A stretch of DNA of 64,000 nt from Calendula officinalis (GCA_963853835.1 OY970821.1:48624646-48688645); one strand, 5' to 3'; counted from the stretch's first letter, positions 1 through 10,813 are shown. The notes: generated by a model not told the origin, from the letters alone. Made by a program: numbers and translations.

Positions 1-70
1 TATTAAGAAGACAATACCACGTAATTCTTCATTTCAGTCATTACTGTCCCATAGCCATTCTAACCTTCTT

Positions 71-1829
71 ATGGGCTCAACCTTCCTCACAAACATCTCC
101 CCTGATTTTAATGAGGAACAAAGTAACCAATTACAAACTGTTTGCAACATATACAAAGGGGTGTTTAAAGAACCCACAGAATTACCCCCTCCTCGAGTAC
201 ATGATCATGCTATAGTACTAAAGTGTTCAGGTGATCCCATATGTGTGAGACCCTACCGTTATCCTAATGTTCAAAAAACAGAGATCGAAAATCAGGTACG
301 GGAGCTTCTAAAAATCGGTATGATTCGTCCTAGTAAGAGTTCTTTCTCTAGCCCGGTTATTCTAGTCCGCAAGAAAGACAAGTCGTGGCGGATGTGTTTG
401 ATTATCGGGCTCTTAACAAGGCCACTGTCCCGGGCAAATTTCCAATTCCGGTAGTCGACGAGTTACTTGACGAATTATACGGTGCAAATTTTTTTTCTAA
501 ATTGGATTTGCGATCTGGTTATAATCAGATTCGAATGGAGCCGAGTAGTGTGGATAAAACGGATTTTCGCACACATGACGGTCACTATGGATACTTGGTA
601 ATGCCATTTGGGTTAACTAATGCCCCGACAACCTTCCAAGCCGTCATGTACGATGTCTTCCGACCTCTCCTTCGCAAATATGTGGTCGTCTTTTTTGATG
701 ATATCTTAGTTTATAGTCCTAGTTGGGACCAACACTTCATGATGTTGAAAAGGTTTGGTTTGGGGTTACTACTTATCAATCAGTTGGTAGTTAACCACAA
801 AAAATGTGTTTTTGGCCAAACCTTAAATGTGTTTTTGGCCAAACCTCGATTGAATATTTGGAACATATCATTAATGGTAATGGTGTCACTAACGACCCCA
901 AAAAAATTGAGGCGGTGCTTGATTGCCCCATCCCAAAAAACATAAAAGGGTTGCGTGGGTTTTTAGGCCTCACCGGGTATTATAGAAAATTCATTACACA
1001 TTACGGTAGCATCGCCCGTCCGTTGACTGATTTGACCAAAAAGGATGCTTTTGGGTAGAACACGGAAGCTCAAGAAGCTTTTATTAAACTTAAAGAGGCG
1101 ATGATTTCCGCTCCTCTTCTCGGGTTGCCAGATTTTCAATAGCCTTTCGTAGTGGAATGTGATGCATCGGGACGAGGTATTGGAGCAGTTCTCATGCAAC
1201 AGACACGCCCAATCGCTTATTTTAGTAAAAGCCTTAGCGATTGTAACCTTGCCAAATCTGCTTATGAGCGGGAAATTATGGCTCTAGTGTTAGCAGTACA
1301 ACATTGGAGGGCTTACTTATTGGGAGCTAAATTCAAAATCTACACTGATCAAAAAAGTTTAAAGTTCCTATTACATCAAAGAATCACCTCCCCCGACCAA
1401 CAAAACTGGGTAGCTAAGCTTTTGGGATACAATTTTGATACTTTTTATAAACCGGGTCGTCAAAATCGGGTCGCGGATGCTTTATCAAGACGAGCAGAAG
1501 ACAGGGAATTCCAGACGGGTATTTCGACCCCGATTTGGGTCCAAAGAGCTCAATTAATTGAGGAAATCAAGGCTGATCCACAACTTCAGCTTCAACGGGA
1601 GAAATTCGCTTTAGAACCGGATAAATTTCCGGGTTTTACAAGTCAAAATGGAGTTTTATTTTATCAAAACAGGCTGATCATTTCAAAAAATTCAAAATTT
1701 ATTCCAATTTTGATACAAGAATTTCACCAGTCAGCAAGCGGTGGACACTCGGGTGACTTCCGTACCTATCGCCGTTTAGCTTTACTTCCGTACCTATCGC
1801 CGTTTAGCTGCCAATCTCTGTTGGAATAA
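71..1829 (+). pseudogene. gypsy reverse transcriptase and RNase H, disrupted
   Basis: RT fingers and palm motifs are visible: the SPVILVRKKD segment near 350, KLDLRSGYNQIRM near 500-540, and VMPFGLTNAPTTFQ near 600. The catalytic motif is FFDDILVYS near 690-720, so the active site is intact. RNase H follows with ECDASGRGIGAVLMQ near 1155 and TDQKSLKFLL near 1345, ending with ADALSRR near 1480. Frames change near 420 and again near 800, where the stretch tgtgtttttggccaaacct is duplicated in tandem. In-frame stops lie at about 1057 (TAG) and 1141 (TAG, probably from CAG). No single reading frame covers the polyprotein, so this is a pseudogene. Confidence 0.85.
1756..1809 (+). repeat. 28-bp tandem duplication in pol
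   Basis: A 26-bp sequence beginning acttccgtacctatc occurs at 1756-1781 and again at 1784-1809. The duplication shifts the reading frame just before the integrase zinc-binding region; the sequence after the second copy resumes in another frame. Confidence 0.85.
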
Positions 1830-2160
1830 ATCGTATATTATCAAAGGGTATATTTGTCATTTCATTTAAAGTTGATAAGTTCAAAGCCATGTTGGCTAAA
1901 CATGGCATAATATTAGGAAGTTAGTTGACAAGATACATGTGTGTGTTTGTGTATATATATAGATATGCATAGGCTATGTAATGAGTGGCAAAAGTTAAGT
2001 TTTTTTTATGGAGTCAGACGTATATATTTTGTCCACCACTTTGTTATTTTTCTTGTGTAAACTCAACAGTTTTATGCTTGTGTGTAGTGCAAATCGTTGC
2101 AACAATTTTGTTGCACATTAAGTGAGTTATCCCTTTGTTCTTCGACACAATTGAAGATCT
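1830..2160 (+). other. noncoding block between RNase H and integrase
   Basis: About 330 bases replace the coding sequence expected for the H2C2 zinc-binding part of integrase. The block is AT-rich and contains a TATATATATAGATATG stretch. Integrase reading resumes at about 2164 with LQPLPIPQAI followed by a TAG in place of the usual tryptophan codon. I see no terminal repeats or target-site duplication, so it may be an indel scar or a decayed small insertion. Confidence 0.5.
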
Positions 2161-2163
2161 TAG

Positions 2164-3316
2164 ATTCAACCGTTACCTATTCCTCAAGCCATTTAGGAAG
2201 ATATCTCGTTAGACTTTATCAGGGGTCTACCGAAGTCAAAAGGGTATGACACAATATTGGTTGTGGTCAATCGGTTATCAAAATATGCTCATTTTTTTTT
2301 ATTAAAACACCCTTTCACGGCAAAAACAGTGGCCGAGGTGTTTGTTCGGGAAATCATTCGCCACCACGGGATTCCAAAGACAATTGTTAGTGACAGGGAC
2401 CCGATCTTTTTAAGTGTGTTTTGGAGGGAAATTTTCAAATCCCAGGGTACTCAATTAAACATGAGTTCCGTGTACCATCCGGAGTCGGATGGCCAGACCG
2501 AAGTGATAAACCGTTGCTTGGAGGCTTATCTACGGTGTTTTGCGGTTGATCAACCCCGGACCTGGTCGTTGTGGGTACCATGGGCGGAATTTTGGTATAA
2601 TTCCACCTTCCATGTCTTAACGGGAACTTCCCCTTTTGAGATCGTTTACGGGAGAAAACCTCCTTCTGTTCTTCAATTTGCTCCGGGTGAAATACGAGCT
2701 CAAGCTGTTTTACAAGAATTGTTGGACCGAGATGAAGCTCTTAGACAACTAAAACAACATTTGTCACAAGCTCAATCTACAATGAAATCGATTGCAGATA
2801 AAAAAAACACGTGACGTTTCGTTTCAAATTGGAGAATGGGTCTATGTCAAACTTAAACCATATCGACAACTATCGGTGGTCAATTGCATCTACCCTAAAC
2901 TAGCTGCCAAATTTTTTGGTCCCTTTAAAATCGTGGAAAAAATTGGGCTCGTGGCATACAAACTGGAATTACCGCCAACCTCAAAAATCCACCCACTGTT
3001 CCATAGTTCTTTACTAAAAAAGGCTGTTCAACAACACGTGACGGCTGAATTACCCCCGGAATTGGACCTGACGGCGTCGGAAATTGTATCCCCGATTCAA
3101 GTTTTGAGTACCCGTACCATCACAGTTGATAATGAATTGGAGGAACAATGGCTAGTATGGTGGAACGAGCATCCAATTGATGAAGCAACATGGAAAGATG
3201 CAACTGCTTTCAAACAACAATTTCCGGATTTCAGTCTTGAGGACAAGACTGATTTTTATGGAGGGAGTAATGATAGAGATAAGGAAATACCAAAGCAAGA
3301 CTCAAAGGGCAATTAA
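2164..3316 (+). pseudogene. gypsy integrase core and chromodomain, disrupted
   Basis: The integrase core reads DILVVVNRLSKYAHF from about 2240, with catalytic residues visible in VSDRDPIF (second D) and the SDGQTEVINR motif (E) near 2490. The open stretch 2257-2814 ends in an A-rich run where one base change shifts the frame; reading continues from 2792 to 3316. That tail holds the GPFKIVEKIG barrel and KIHPLFHSSLLKK motifs, followed by a chromodomain-like segment QWLVWWNEHPIDEATWKDA near 3150-3210. Known role: integration of element cDNA, with the chromodomain guiding target choice. Inactive here because of the frameshift and upstream lesions. Confidence 0.85.
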
Positions 3317-3322
3317 GGTATT

Positions 3323-3618
3323 TGTTAGAAGGGCAAAGTTGGCAAATGAAGAAAGTGGCTAATTGGTCTCTGCAGAAAGGAGGAGCAGAATAAAAGGGAA
3401 TAGACGTTGTGTTAGTGGGTAGGTCATTTTCTGTTAAGTTTGTCTAGTGGCTCCTCTACCTTGTTGGTAAGAGAGAGGGATTAGTCCCTCGTAGTGTAAG
3501 AACATTCTATTTTTTATTATTCCAAGAAGATCACTCCCGGAATTCTTAGTTGTTCTTATTTGTTTTATGTGGATTGTTGTCTTTTACATTTGGTTTCTCT
3601 ATCACATAATATCTAACA
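3323..3618 (+). repeat. 3' LTR of the first gypsy element
   Basis: The segment starts TGTTAG and ends CTAACA, a perfect 6-bp inverted terminus, directly downstream of integrase. A TATA-like gaataaaagg lies near 3388. The partner LTR is outside the window, so the boundaries rest on termini and position only. Confidence 0.6.
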
Positions 3619-4497
3619 AATTTGAAACTTTAAATTTAGTCTCTCCAGAAGTCAATGTATCTACCATACATGTTACACGTGAAGATTACAAAACTATTTT
3701 AGAAAGAATAATATTATCAATGCTAAAATTATAAATAAAAATCAACATATACTAGTTTGTAAATATACCGATATTCTCTTTATTTTATATATGACTACTA
3801 TTATTTATAATGTGTTTTATAAATATGATGCTACGAATATGTTAATTTATAAATATAATGTGTATAATTACAAAAATGATACAAAACACGCCATGACAGT
3901 TTCAAGTTATAAGGTAAATCGACCAAACAAGGTCTCTAGCACTATGGTAAGACTAAGTTTTTATGGTATTTGCCGATATAAAAAAGGCGCTACAACACTA
4001 AATAGCTCATGGTTGTGTTGTTGGGCGTGACCTAATATTAGGCGGCATAAGGCCCCGCCTTATCACGAATATCTTTTGGCGCATATTAAATTTGGGGTTT
4101 CTTAAAAGAAAATAATGATGATATATAATTATGAAATTTGATTTAACGTTTTGGCTTGCAATGACTCTGTGTCTTGAAAATTGATGGTGCCATTATACCA
4201 TGTTTTTTTTTTTGAACATTTGTATTAGCTTATTACATCTTCAAAGGCTTCTTATGGGTTTTCATTTCAAAAAATAGCAAAATAAATCGTCAAACCTTCC
4301 TAAAAATATCCAAATATTTTCAATAAAGAATCCTAAAGACAGATTATAAGTGAAAAACTAAAATAAGAAGAAAAAAAACCCCTTAATTAACAATGCTAAT
4401 AGAAATAATGCTACTGATTATATATTAAAGCATCTTTCATCAGATCAACCTATATAATTAAATAACAAACATCTATTGTTGTAACATGCTATAAAAA
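3619..4497. other. AT-rich spacer, no gene seen
   Basis: AT-rich sequence between the first gypsy LTR and the next element. The open stretch at 3791-4030 translates to low-complexity Tyr/Asn-rich sequence and looks fortuitous. A GC-richer patch near 4030-4070 (gcggcataaggccccgcctt) is not recognised. Confidence 0.5.
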
Positions 4498-4502
4498 TGT
4501 GG

Positions 4503-4835
4503 TGATAGTTCGTTTAAGACTAAGATCGAGCTAATTCATTGAGAAACAAGATGAATTGAAGTATAGTGTGTGTGTTCTTAGTGTAAGTGTGTGTGAGTTA
4601 GTTGAGAGAGAATGAGATGGTTGTTGAAACTTTCAGAACTTGAATTTCAGTTAATGTGGGAAAGCTTACAATACAATACATCATCTAAGCCTTTTATACA
4701 TCTTCTCTAAACCATGCTTAATTAACACTAATTAAGCATAAACCCAATGACTAAGACTAAAGACTAGTTCATAACTATTACAACATGACACTTCTAGTCC
4801 CCTAACTATTCTCTACAATATAAATGACCCTAACA
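4503..4835 (-). repeat. 3' LTR of non-autonomous element
   Basis: Near-identical to 8034-8366. On the minus strand it is preceded by the polypurine tract and is therefore the 3' LTR. It is followed (plus-strand left side) by the TSD TGTGG. Confidence 0.9.
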
Positions 4836-6109
4836 ATCTCCCCCTTTATAGCAATAGTTTGGATTAGCCTGATCTTGAAATCTTCTTCTCTAGCAAGGTC
4901 TGAAACTGAATTACTCGTTAAGTAGTTTTTGATGTAGTATTAGTTTCAGCGTCTTGATAATCAGATAAGAATAAAAACATTTGATTGGCTTTTCATCCAA
5001 TATAAAGTATCTCAGAAGATTTCATGAAGTCTTGTCTTAATCTGTCTTTATCATAATCCAATCTCCATCTTTTTGAGCTTTTGGACTACATCCATGTCTT
5101 CCTTGAAAGGAATATATTAAAGATTTAAAAGTTCTGGAAATGAACACATCTGTTTGGTAAGGATTTGACTGGGATTTAGAAATGTTGGAGATTTAATTTT
5201 GGATAGAGGTTTGTGAGGATAGGATAATGATGGTTTGTAGTGTGAAAGAAATGATTTGAAAGTTACAGGTTTCGGATGTGTGTGTATGAATGTTTGTATA
5301 TAGGAAAGAATGATATATACATTTAAGATTTGAATGAATGTGGATAATGTGTATTTTGTATGATACAAAAGATTTGAACAGTTTTGCTTTTGTATGGATA
5401 TGGTTGTTATAGAATTTGGAAAGAATGATTTATACAATTAGATTTTGGAAGGATATGAATGTGAATTTGTGGTTTGGATTGAATGATTTGTCAGTTTAAG
5501 ATTTGTAATGGAAATGTTGAGAATTTGTGAGAAATTTCTGAAGATGAGTCGGTTTCTTTTTCTTCACAAATTATTTCATGTAAATCGACGAAAATGTAGA
5601 CCCATAGATAGATAGAGCTGTTTGTAGTGGAAGTCTTTTCTCGAAGTAGTGGCTTTGTCAATTTATGGTCATTGAAAATTGTTGTTGAGAGAAAAATGTG
5701 GATAAGATTCGTGCTCCCCCTCAAACAAACAATTATTCTTCAACAAATCTTCTTCGGTTTCTTGTTTACTCCCCCTTAATCGGTGCATATGTCTTTTTGA
5801 TGTAAAGTAAAATGGGCTAACATATTCTCTTAAGTCTTGTAAGCATTTTTCTTCATAAACTGAACTTCGTAGTAAATTTTCTACCCCTCATGATGATTAA
5901 GATTTATCGGAAGCATCATGAAAAATGGAAAGTTCGTCGAGGTGAAATGAAGAAAATCTTCAAAGCTCATGGATACAAAATGTGAAGAAGAATGATATAT
6001 TCATATTTTGAATAAATCAATATACATCACATTGTATCATCAAAAACCGAACCTATGTTGATGATGTATATAGTCGATCAAAATGTTTGGCAGTTAGTCT
6101 CAATGATCG

Positions 6110-6865
6110 AACAAATAGGGCAAACCGGGATCACATAGATTACCCGTTGACACAACAGTTACACAAACTGTGTGACCTACGTTCAGTGTTGGAATAGATG
6201 TTAGCACTGGTAGGATTTCCATTCAATCATCGTGGAATACCAATAGTTTTTGGTATCACTATGAATGTTCCGGCTATATCACAAAGATATGCTTGATATT
6301 TTGCCTGTGTCCTAAAAGTGTATTTCGGTTCTAGACTCAATTAGTGGACAAACGAAGGCGAAGACTGGAGAAACTTGTCCTCTTGTTCAATATCAACAAT
6401 CTCCAAGTGAGATGTCGATAGCATATGAGATAGTCTCCGTGGAAATGAAACAAGTACTTTTTAAGAAATACTTGAGTAGCTGGGGGGTTGTGCATTGCAT
6501 CACTGGGTCCATGATGTCTATTTCAATATCAGAGAGCAACACATGCAATCTGATAGAGACGTGGCAACCCGGCTTTTTATCAGTTTGGTAAGGGTTTTTC
6601 GTTTTCTTTAACCCTGTCACACCCTCCTCGCTCAAGCTTACTTTTTCATTTTTCGACTACTCCCTCATTTCATTTACCATGTTTAGCTGATTTGCACCCC
6701 ATACTACATTCCCCCTCTCAAATTTTATCTCAGCGCACCCCAATCAAGATCCCGTGATACTTGATTCTGCTCACCTAGACCTATGTACCCTTACATATTG
6801 TCCTATATTGTAGGTGCCTCCTGGGGAAGATCATGCCGGTTATAGCAGATCATAGGAGTAATTTG
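6110..6865 (-). repeat. internal duplicated unit A
   Basis: This segment aligns with unit B (about 7018-7690) in the same orientation and order. Matching landmarks include tgtgtgacctacgtt/tgtgtgacctgcgtt, cactatgaatgttccg/cactatgagtgttccg and the later gcaacccgg/ttgcccgg blocks. The units are clearly diverged, so the duplication is older than this insertion. No protein was recognised in either unit. Confidence 0.7.
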
Positions 6866-7017
6866 AGAGTGAACTATAACGCTCATGTGCAATTTATCAG
6901 CATATATGATGTTACTTTGTAGGAATAACATGGATTTTTCATCTGAAAATGTATGTGTTTCCGGCATAAGTTGTTGCCTTTAAGATTTAGAAGTTTAGGC
7001 ACAGCAACTTGAATAAT

Positions 7018-7690
7018 TTAGGTAATACCGGACTCACATAGAGTATTCGTTAACACACCTAATGAATCGGTAGTCGTTTGCACAACCGTTGATTCAAATG
7101 TGTGACCTGCGTTTAGAGTTGGCGCGATTTTAGCTCTAGCAAGATTTCCACTCAATCCTCGTGAAACACCAGATCGTGATGCCACTATGAGTGTTCCGAT
7201 GAATACACTGAGATTCATTTATAAACGTGTATGTGTCCTATATTGGAAATATTTGTCGGTGAGATCTAGACACATTGTGCATTCAATTGAAGACGTAACC
7301 CGGGGCAGAAGGTTAATTATTTCAATACCAACATACTCCGAATGAGTAGTCGATAGATTATGTGCTACGTCCCCTAATGAATTGAAACAAATTCCTTTTG
7401 AGAGAAATCTGAGTGGTTGGTGGTGGAGTGCAAATGCTTGACTGGGCCAGTTAAGTCTGGTGAATCATTCAACACATGAATGAACACAATTTTGTGAGGT
7501 TGCCCGGTTTATTATCGGTTTGGATGCACTCAAATGTGTGTTTTCTTGATATTATCATGTTTTCACATCACCTTTCACTCACCTAAATCTATACCCTAGA
7601 CTTATACCCTCACATTTACCAATTTTGGCTAAAAATTATTTCCCTTGGAAGGTAAGGCCGGTTCTGGCAAACCATAGGAAGGTATTGTCG
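7018..7690 (-). repeat. internal duplicated unit B
   Basis: Diverged direct copy of unit A. Shared blocks include cacatagagtattcgtt (A: cacatagattacccgtt), atttccactcaatcctcgtg (A: atttccattcaatcatcgtg) and, near the end, ggtaaggccggtt/gatcatgccggtt. Function unknown. Confidence 0.7.
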
Positions 7691-8033
7691 TTTGATAAAA
7701 AAAATTGATCGATTAAAAAAAATCAAACGGGTATATAAAAGTAATGATATAAGAAAGTTTCTCCCCCTGGAAATACTAATTCTCCCCCTAAAATTAATAT
7801 TTCTCCCACTCGACAAAATAAATGTAATGAAAAGTATACAGTTTAAGAGGGGTGGGAAAGAGTTTTTACATTTACGAGTAAAACTGGTTAAGAGCGGGTT
7901 TCAAACAAATGTATTTGAAAGCCATTATGTTGAAAAGCGAGTTATACACTGAAATATGTATAAGTCATTTACGATGAGGTTCGAGTTATACACTTAAGTA
8001 TGTATAAGTCCTATAATATCACTTGATACCACT

Positions 8034-8366
8034 TGATAGTTCGTTTAAGACTAAGATCGAGCTAATTCATTGAGAAACAAGATGAATTGAAGTATAGTGT
8101 GTGTGTTCTTGGTGTAAGTGTGTGTGAGTTAGTTGAGAGAGAATGAGATGGTTGTTGAAACTTTCAGAACTTGAATTTCAGTTAATGTGGGAAAGCTTAC
8201 AATACAATACATCATCTAAGCCTTTTATACCTATTCTCTAAACCATGCTTAATTAACACTAATTAAGCATAAACCCAATGACTAAGACTAAAGACTAGTT
8301 CAAAACTATTACAACATGTCACTTCTAGTCCCCTAACTATTGTCTACAATATAAATGACCCTAACA
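8034..8366 (-). repeat. 5' LTR of non-autonomous element
   Basis: Upstream LTR in element orientation. It lies 45 bases downstream of the X8 gene stop codon and is in the same orientation as that gene, so X8 transcripts reading through would enter it from its 5' side. Confidence 0.9.
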
Positions 8367-8410
8367 TGTGGGTACAAGTAGAAAACCATCAAATTCTTCA
8401 TCCCTGTCAG

Positions 8411-9429
8411 TTAGACATACGGGCAACCTCCATAACCTGCAAATTAGAATCTTTATATTAAGTTTATTGAAGTTATCCAAAAAGCTGTTACCTACAAATC
8501 TTTATTGGGTTGGTTAAACTTCTAGTATAAAAATGAACCGAATCAAATCAAATCTTTAGTGGCTTTCTACAACTTTAAATGAAACCTAAACTTTTGTTTC
8601 AAATCTTTAATTAGTTGATTAATATAGCAATTAAAACTAAAACTTAGCTTCAAGCCTTCAACTCTCTGATACTTCGGTTCAACTTCTAATCTAAAAGTAA
8701 CTCTAATATCTTGAATGGGTCGGTTAAATAAAAAAATAAAATAAAAAACTAAGCTTTACCTTCAAATCTTTAAAGGGTTTTTAAAATACAATTAAAAGCT
8801 AAACTATAGCTTCACATCTTTACAATATTTGTTCAAGATTTCTAATAAAATTAATCACTTACTTGGGTCAGTGAGTGTAATTAGACCAGAGTTACCAAAA
8901 TGACAATTCCATGGGTTTCTTCCCTTGCATTGGTAGTAAATATTCATAGCTATAGAGGCGTGGTTTATCAAATTGTCTGGCAAAGAACACGGGCCGCCTT
9001 TTTCCAAGATCCCGCAGTCAACTTGCGAGCACACATAATTCACGTTCTCTAACAACATCGATTGGGTCGATGATGGTTTTGCCACACACCATGTTTTAGA
9101 ATTCTACATCAAAAATAGCCAAAAAGTTTAAGGTTTTGTTGGTCTTCTTTGAAATTATGACCTTTAAAGAGCAGATATCGAGTTAAATTAAAAAGATTCT
9201 GCCATACCTCACCCTGAACTGTCATCATAGACTCCACTGCAAAACACCCGAAAATTATGTTAGAGAGCAAGATTCTTTCAAGTTCTAATTGATAGAAGGG
9301 TTATAAAACGCATTAATGTTTTGCGTTGGTATGTGCAAAACACTAATGCGTATTTGAAGTGATATGATAGTAATTTAGTATACCTGAAAGAAGTAGCAAG
9401 AGATATGCAAATAATTGTTTAGCAGCCAT
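8411..9429 (-). CDS. X8-domain (CBM43) secreted protein, four exons
   Basis: Intact host gene model: exon 1 at 9429-9384, exon 2 at 9236-9208, exon 3 at 9103-8863, exon 4 at 8436-8411 (minus strand). Every intron has GT...AG ends; the exon 3 donor is GTAAGT and the acceptors read ttttgcag, gatgtag and tttgcag. Lengths 46+29+241+26 give 342 nt, 113 residues plus TAA, with phases consistent. Residues 1-15 (MAAKQLFAYLLLLLS) form a signal peptide core. The X8 domain begins TWCVAKPS and contains SQVDCGILEKGGPC, IYYQCKGRNPWNCHFG and DPSYGGCPY; seven cysteines are present. The family binds beta-1,3-glucans (callose) in the cell wall and includes short Ole e 10-like proteins. There is no serine-rich or GPI tail, so a secreted soluble protein is likely. 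Substrate binding is inferred from the family. The 29-nt exon 2 is unusually small. Expression is unknown. Confidence 0.88.
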
Positions 9430-9497
9430 ATATATTATGAGATGATGATATGATTTTGTGTTGTGGGTGGTTTTAAAGGGGAATTCATGTAGGGAGG

Positions 9498-9504
9498 ATA
9501 TATA
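9498..9504 (-). promoter_or_regulatory. TATA box of the X8 gene
   Basis: The minus strand reads TATATAT about 70 bases upstream of the ATG at 9429, a normal plant TATA distance that leaves a short 5' leader. Confidence 0.5.
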
Positions 9505-9509
9505 ATGGC

Positions 9510-10212
9510 TCTATTGAAAATGGTAGATCAAGACGTTACGTTATTTGCAATAAATAGTGATTAAAAATTTATCCATAAAGTTTATTAATGTGGGTAAAAG
9601 TTTATATCGAGTACAATTGATTGGGACATATATCAATAGTATAATACTTTAATCGTCAAAGGTATGTCCGTTGATAATAGAATATAAAACTTATACCCTA
9701 TGGTTTTGGAAGAAAAAGAAATCGTTATAATGTTTAATTAGATTTTTTTTAACTAGGTGTTTAAGTTGAATATTTTTGTTATGACTCATACACAATATTA
9801 TTTAAATAACTCGTTTGTTGGATATATGCCAACGGGCTTCTTCACTTTGCTCGTCTCTTGCGTCTTTAAACTGACATCGTTGACATGTCCATTTTATTGT
9901 CTCTTCATATTATGAAGAAGAGGGGTTGAGGAGAGAGATATTGCATTAAGGACTTGTATCTGCAATATATTTGATATTTTGCTAAAATTATAAAGGAAGT
10001 GAAGAAGTTGGTATGTAAGTTTAGAATTTCTCTATCATCTCCAAAATAATAACTTGTTTAAGTGTTTAAGCAATGCCACTATAAATATATTTTCATGTAA
10101 ACTAATTAATTAAAGTAATGCACTAATAGTTGCCTTCTACTAACTTTTCTAAATTAGTGAAAGTTGTTATAAAGCATTAACTCATGTCACGTATCGTAGA
10201 AGTTTTCTAACC
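9510..10212. other. AT-rich intergenic DNA, no gene seen
   Basis: Upstream flank of the X8 gene. I see no convincing ORF, RNA gene or repeat boundary. Confidence 0.5.
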
Positions 10213-10229
10213 ATCTAAACTAATTCATG

Positions 10230-10484
10230 CCAATGATGGCCAGCCTAGCTGGTCTGAGGCACTGGGTTTATACTCATGTGGGCTGGAGGTCGTGAGTTCG
10301 AATCCCTTTGGGAGCGTTGCATTAGCGTAATTTAACTCATACTTCACACGGGCACATATGGGGAATTTTCCTTGGAAATCCCTTTGGGGGATGGGTTTGT
10401 CCGCTTATGCGGAGCTCGAACTCGGGGTGCTCGCTGAAAAATTGCGAGCAGACTTCCATTATTTCATTTGCCGTTTCAAAAAAA
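10230..10484 (+). mobile_element. tRNA-derived SINE
   Basis: A 255-bp element flanked by a perfect 17-bp duplication, atctaaactaattcatg, at 10213-10229 and 10485-10501. The 5' part is tRNA-like: an A-box-like gatggccagcctagctgg near 10233 and a B box GTTCGAATCC at 10296-10305. It ends in an A-run after ccgtttc. These are diagnostic features of a SINE transcribed by RNA polymerase III and mobilised in trans by a LINE. The two TSD copies match completely, which suggests a fairly recent insertion. The family name is not recognised. Confidence 0.88.
10296..10305 (+). promoter_or_regulatory. SINE Pol III B box
   Basis: GTTCGAATCC matches the B-box consensus of tRNA-derived internal promoters and lies about 65 bases from the SINE start. 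Confidence 0.75.
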
Positions 10485-10675
10485 ATCTAAACTAATTCAT
10501 GTGTTGGACATGCTTATATTAGAGAGATTTAAAGGATAATAATTTTATATAACTGTTAATAATAACGATGTTTTTTAAGAGTGTATATTATGACTATATA
10601 TAATTTTATGTAAGTTCAACATCGTGCGCTAATAACAACCTAACTTTTCTAAATTCTGAAATAGTAGTTAAAAAG

Positions 10676-10813
10676 ACTAAGATCCAGTTTGATAGCGTAT
10701 GGATAAATAATATCTGAATAATTCAAATTTCCTCTTAAACCTGTCTGATTAAAAAGGGGAAAAAATTCAATTTTTAATATGAAGGCTGATTAAAGCTTGC
10801 CAAACACTCTTAG
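10676..10813. mobile_element. possible degenerate MITE
   Basis: The left end (taagatccagtttgatagc) and the inverse of the right end (ctaagagtgtttggcaagc) form an imperfect inverted repeat of about 19 bases around 140 bp of AT-rich sequence. No clear target-site duplication was found. Confidence 0.35.

Larger units (their letters stand above)
1..3618 (+). mobile_element. Ty3/gypsy chromovirus (Reina-like), 3' part, decayed
   Basis: The window opens inside the pol gene of a plus-strand Ty3/gypsy retrotransposon. Order is reverse transcriptase, RNase H, integrase, chromodomain-like tail, then a roughly 296-bp 3' LTR. The 5' LTR, gag and protease lie outside the window. The chromodomain at the integrase C-terminus places it among chromoviruses; the short LTR and the connection motif GLTGYYRKF suggest the Reina lineage (inference from family knowledge). 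Several stops, frameshifts and a noncoding block interrupt the coding region, so the copy is dead. Confidence 0.85.
4503..8366 (-). mobile_element. complete non-autonomous LTR retrotransposon (copia/Sirevirus-like signals)
   Basis: Two 333-bp direct repeats at 4503-4835 and 8034-8366 flank 3.2 kb of internal sequence. The 5-bp target-site duplication TGTGG lies at 4498-4502 and 8367-8371, so this is one complete insertion. On the minus strand the LTR runs TGTTAGGGTC to CTATCA. A primer-binding site TGGTATCA (initiator-Met tRNA type) lies just inside the right LTR at about 8024-8031, and a polypurine tract AAAGGGGGAGAT abuts the left LTR at about 4837-4851. The LTRs differ at only about six sites by eye, so the insertion is fairly recent. 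No gag, protease, RT or integrase is recognisable, so it must use proteins from another element. Several further GGGGGAG tracts resemble Sirevirus-type multiple polypurine tracts (inference). Confidence 0.9.

Noticed and set aside
3791..4030. 79-codon ORF
   Set aside because: Low-complexity Tyr/Asn/Lys translation of AT-rich DNA, with no homology or context.
10236..10310. tRNA gene suggested by A- and B-box motifs
   Set aside because: The body does not fold as a cloverleaf; the A-tail and 17-bp TSD show it is a SINE.
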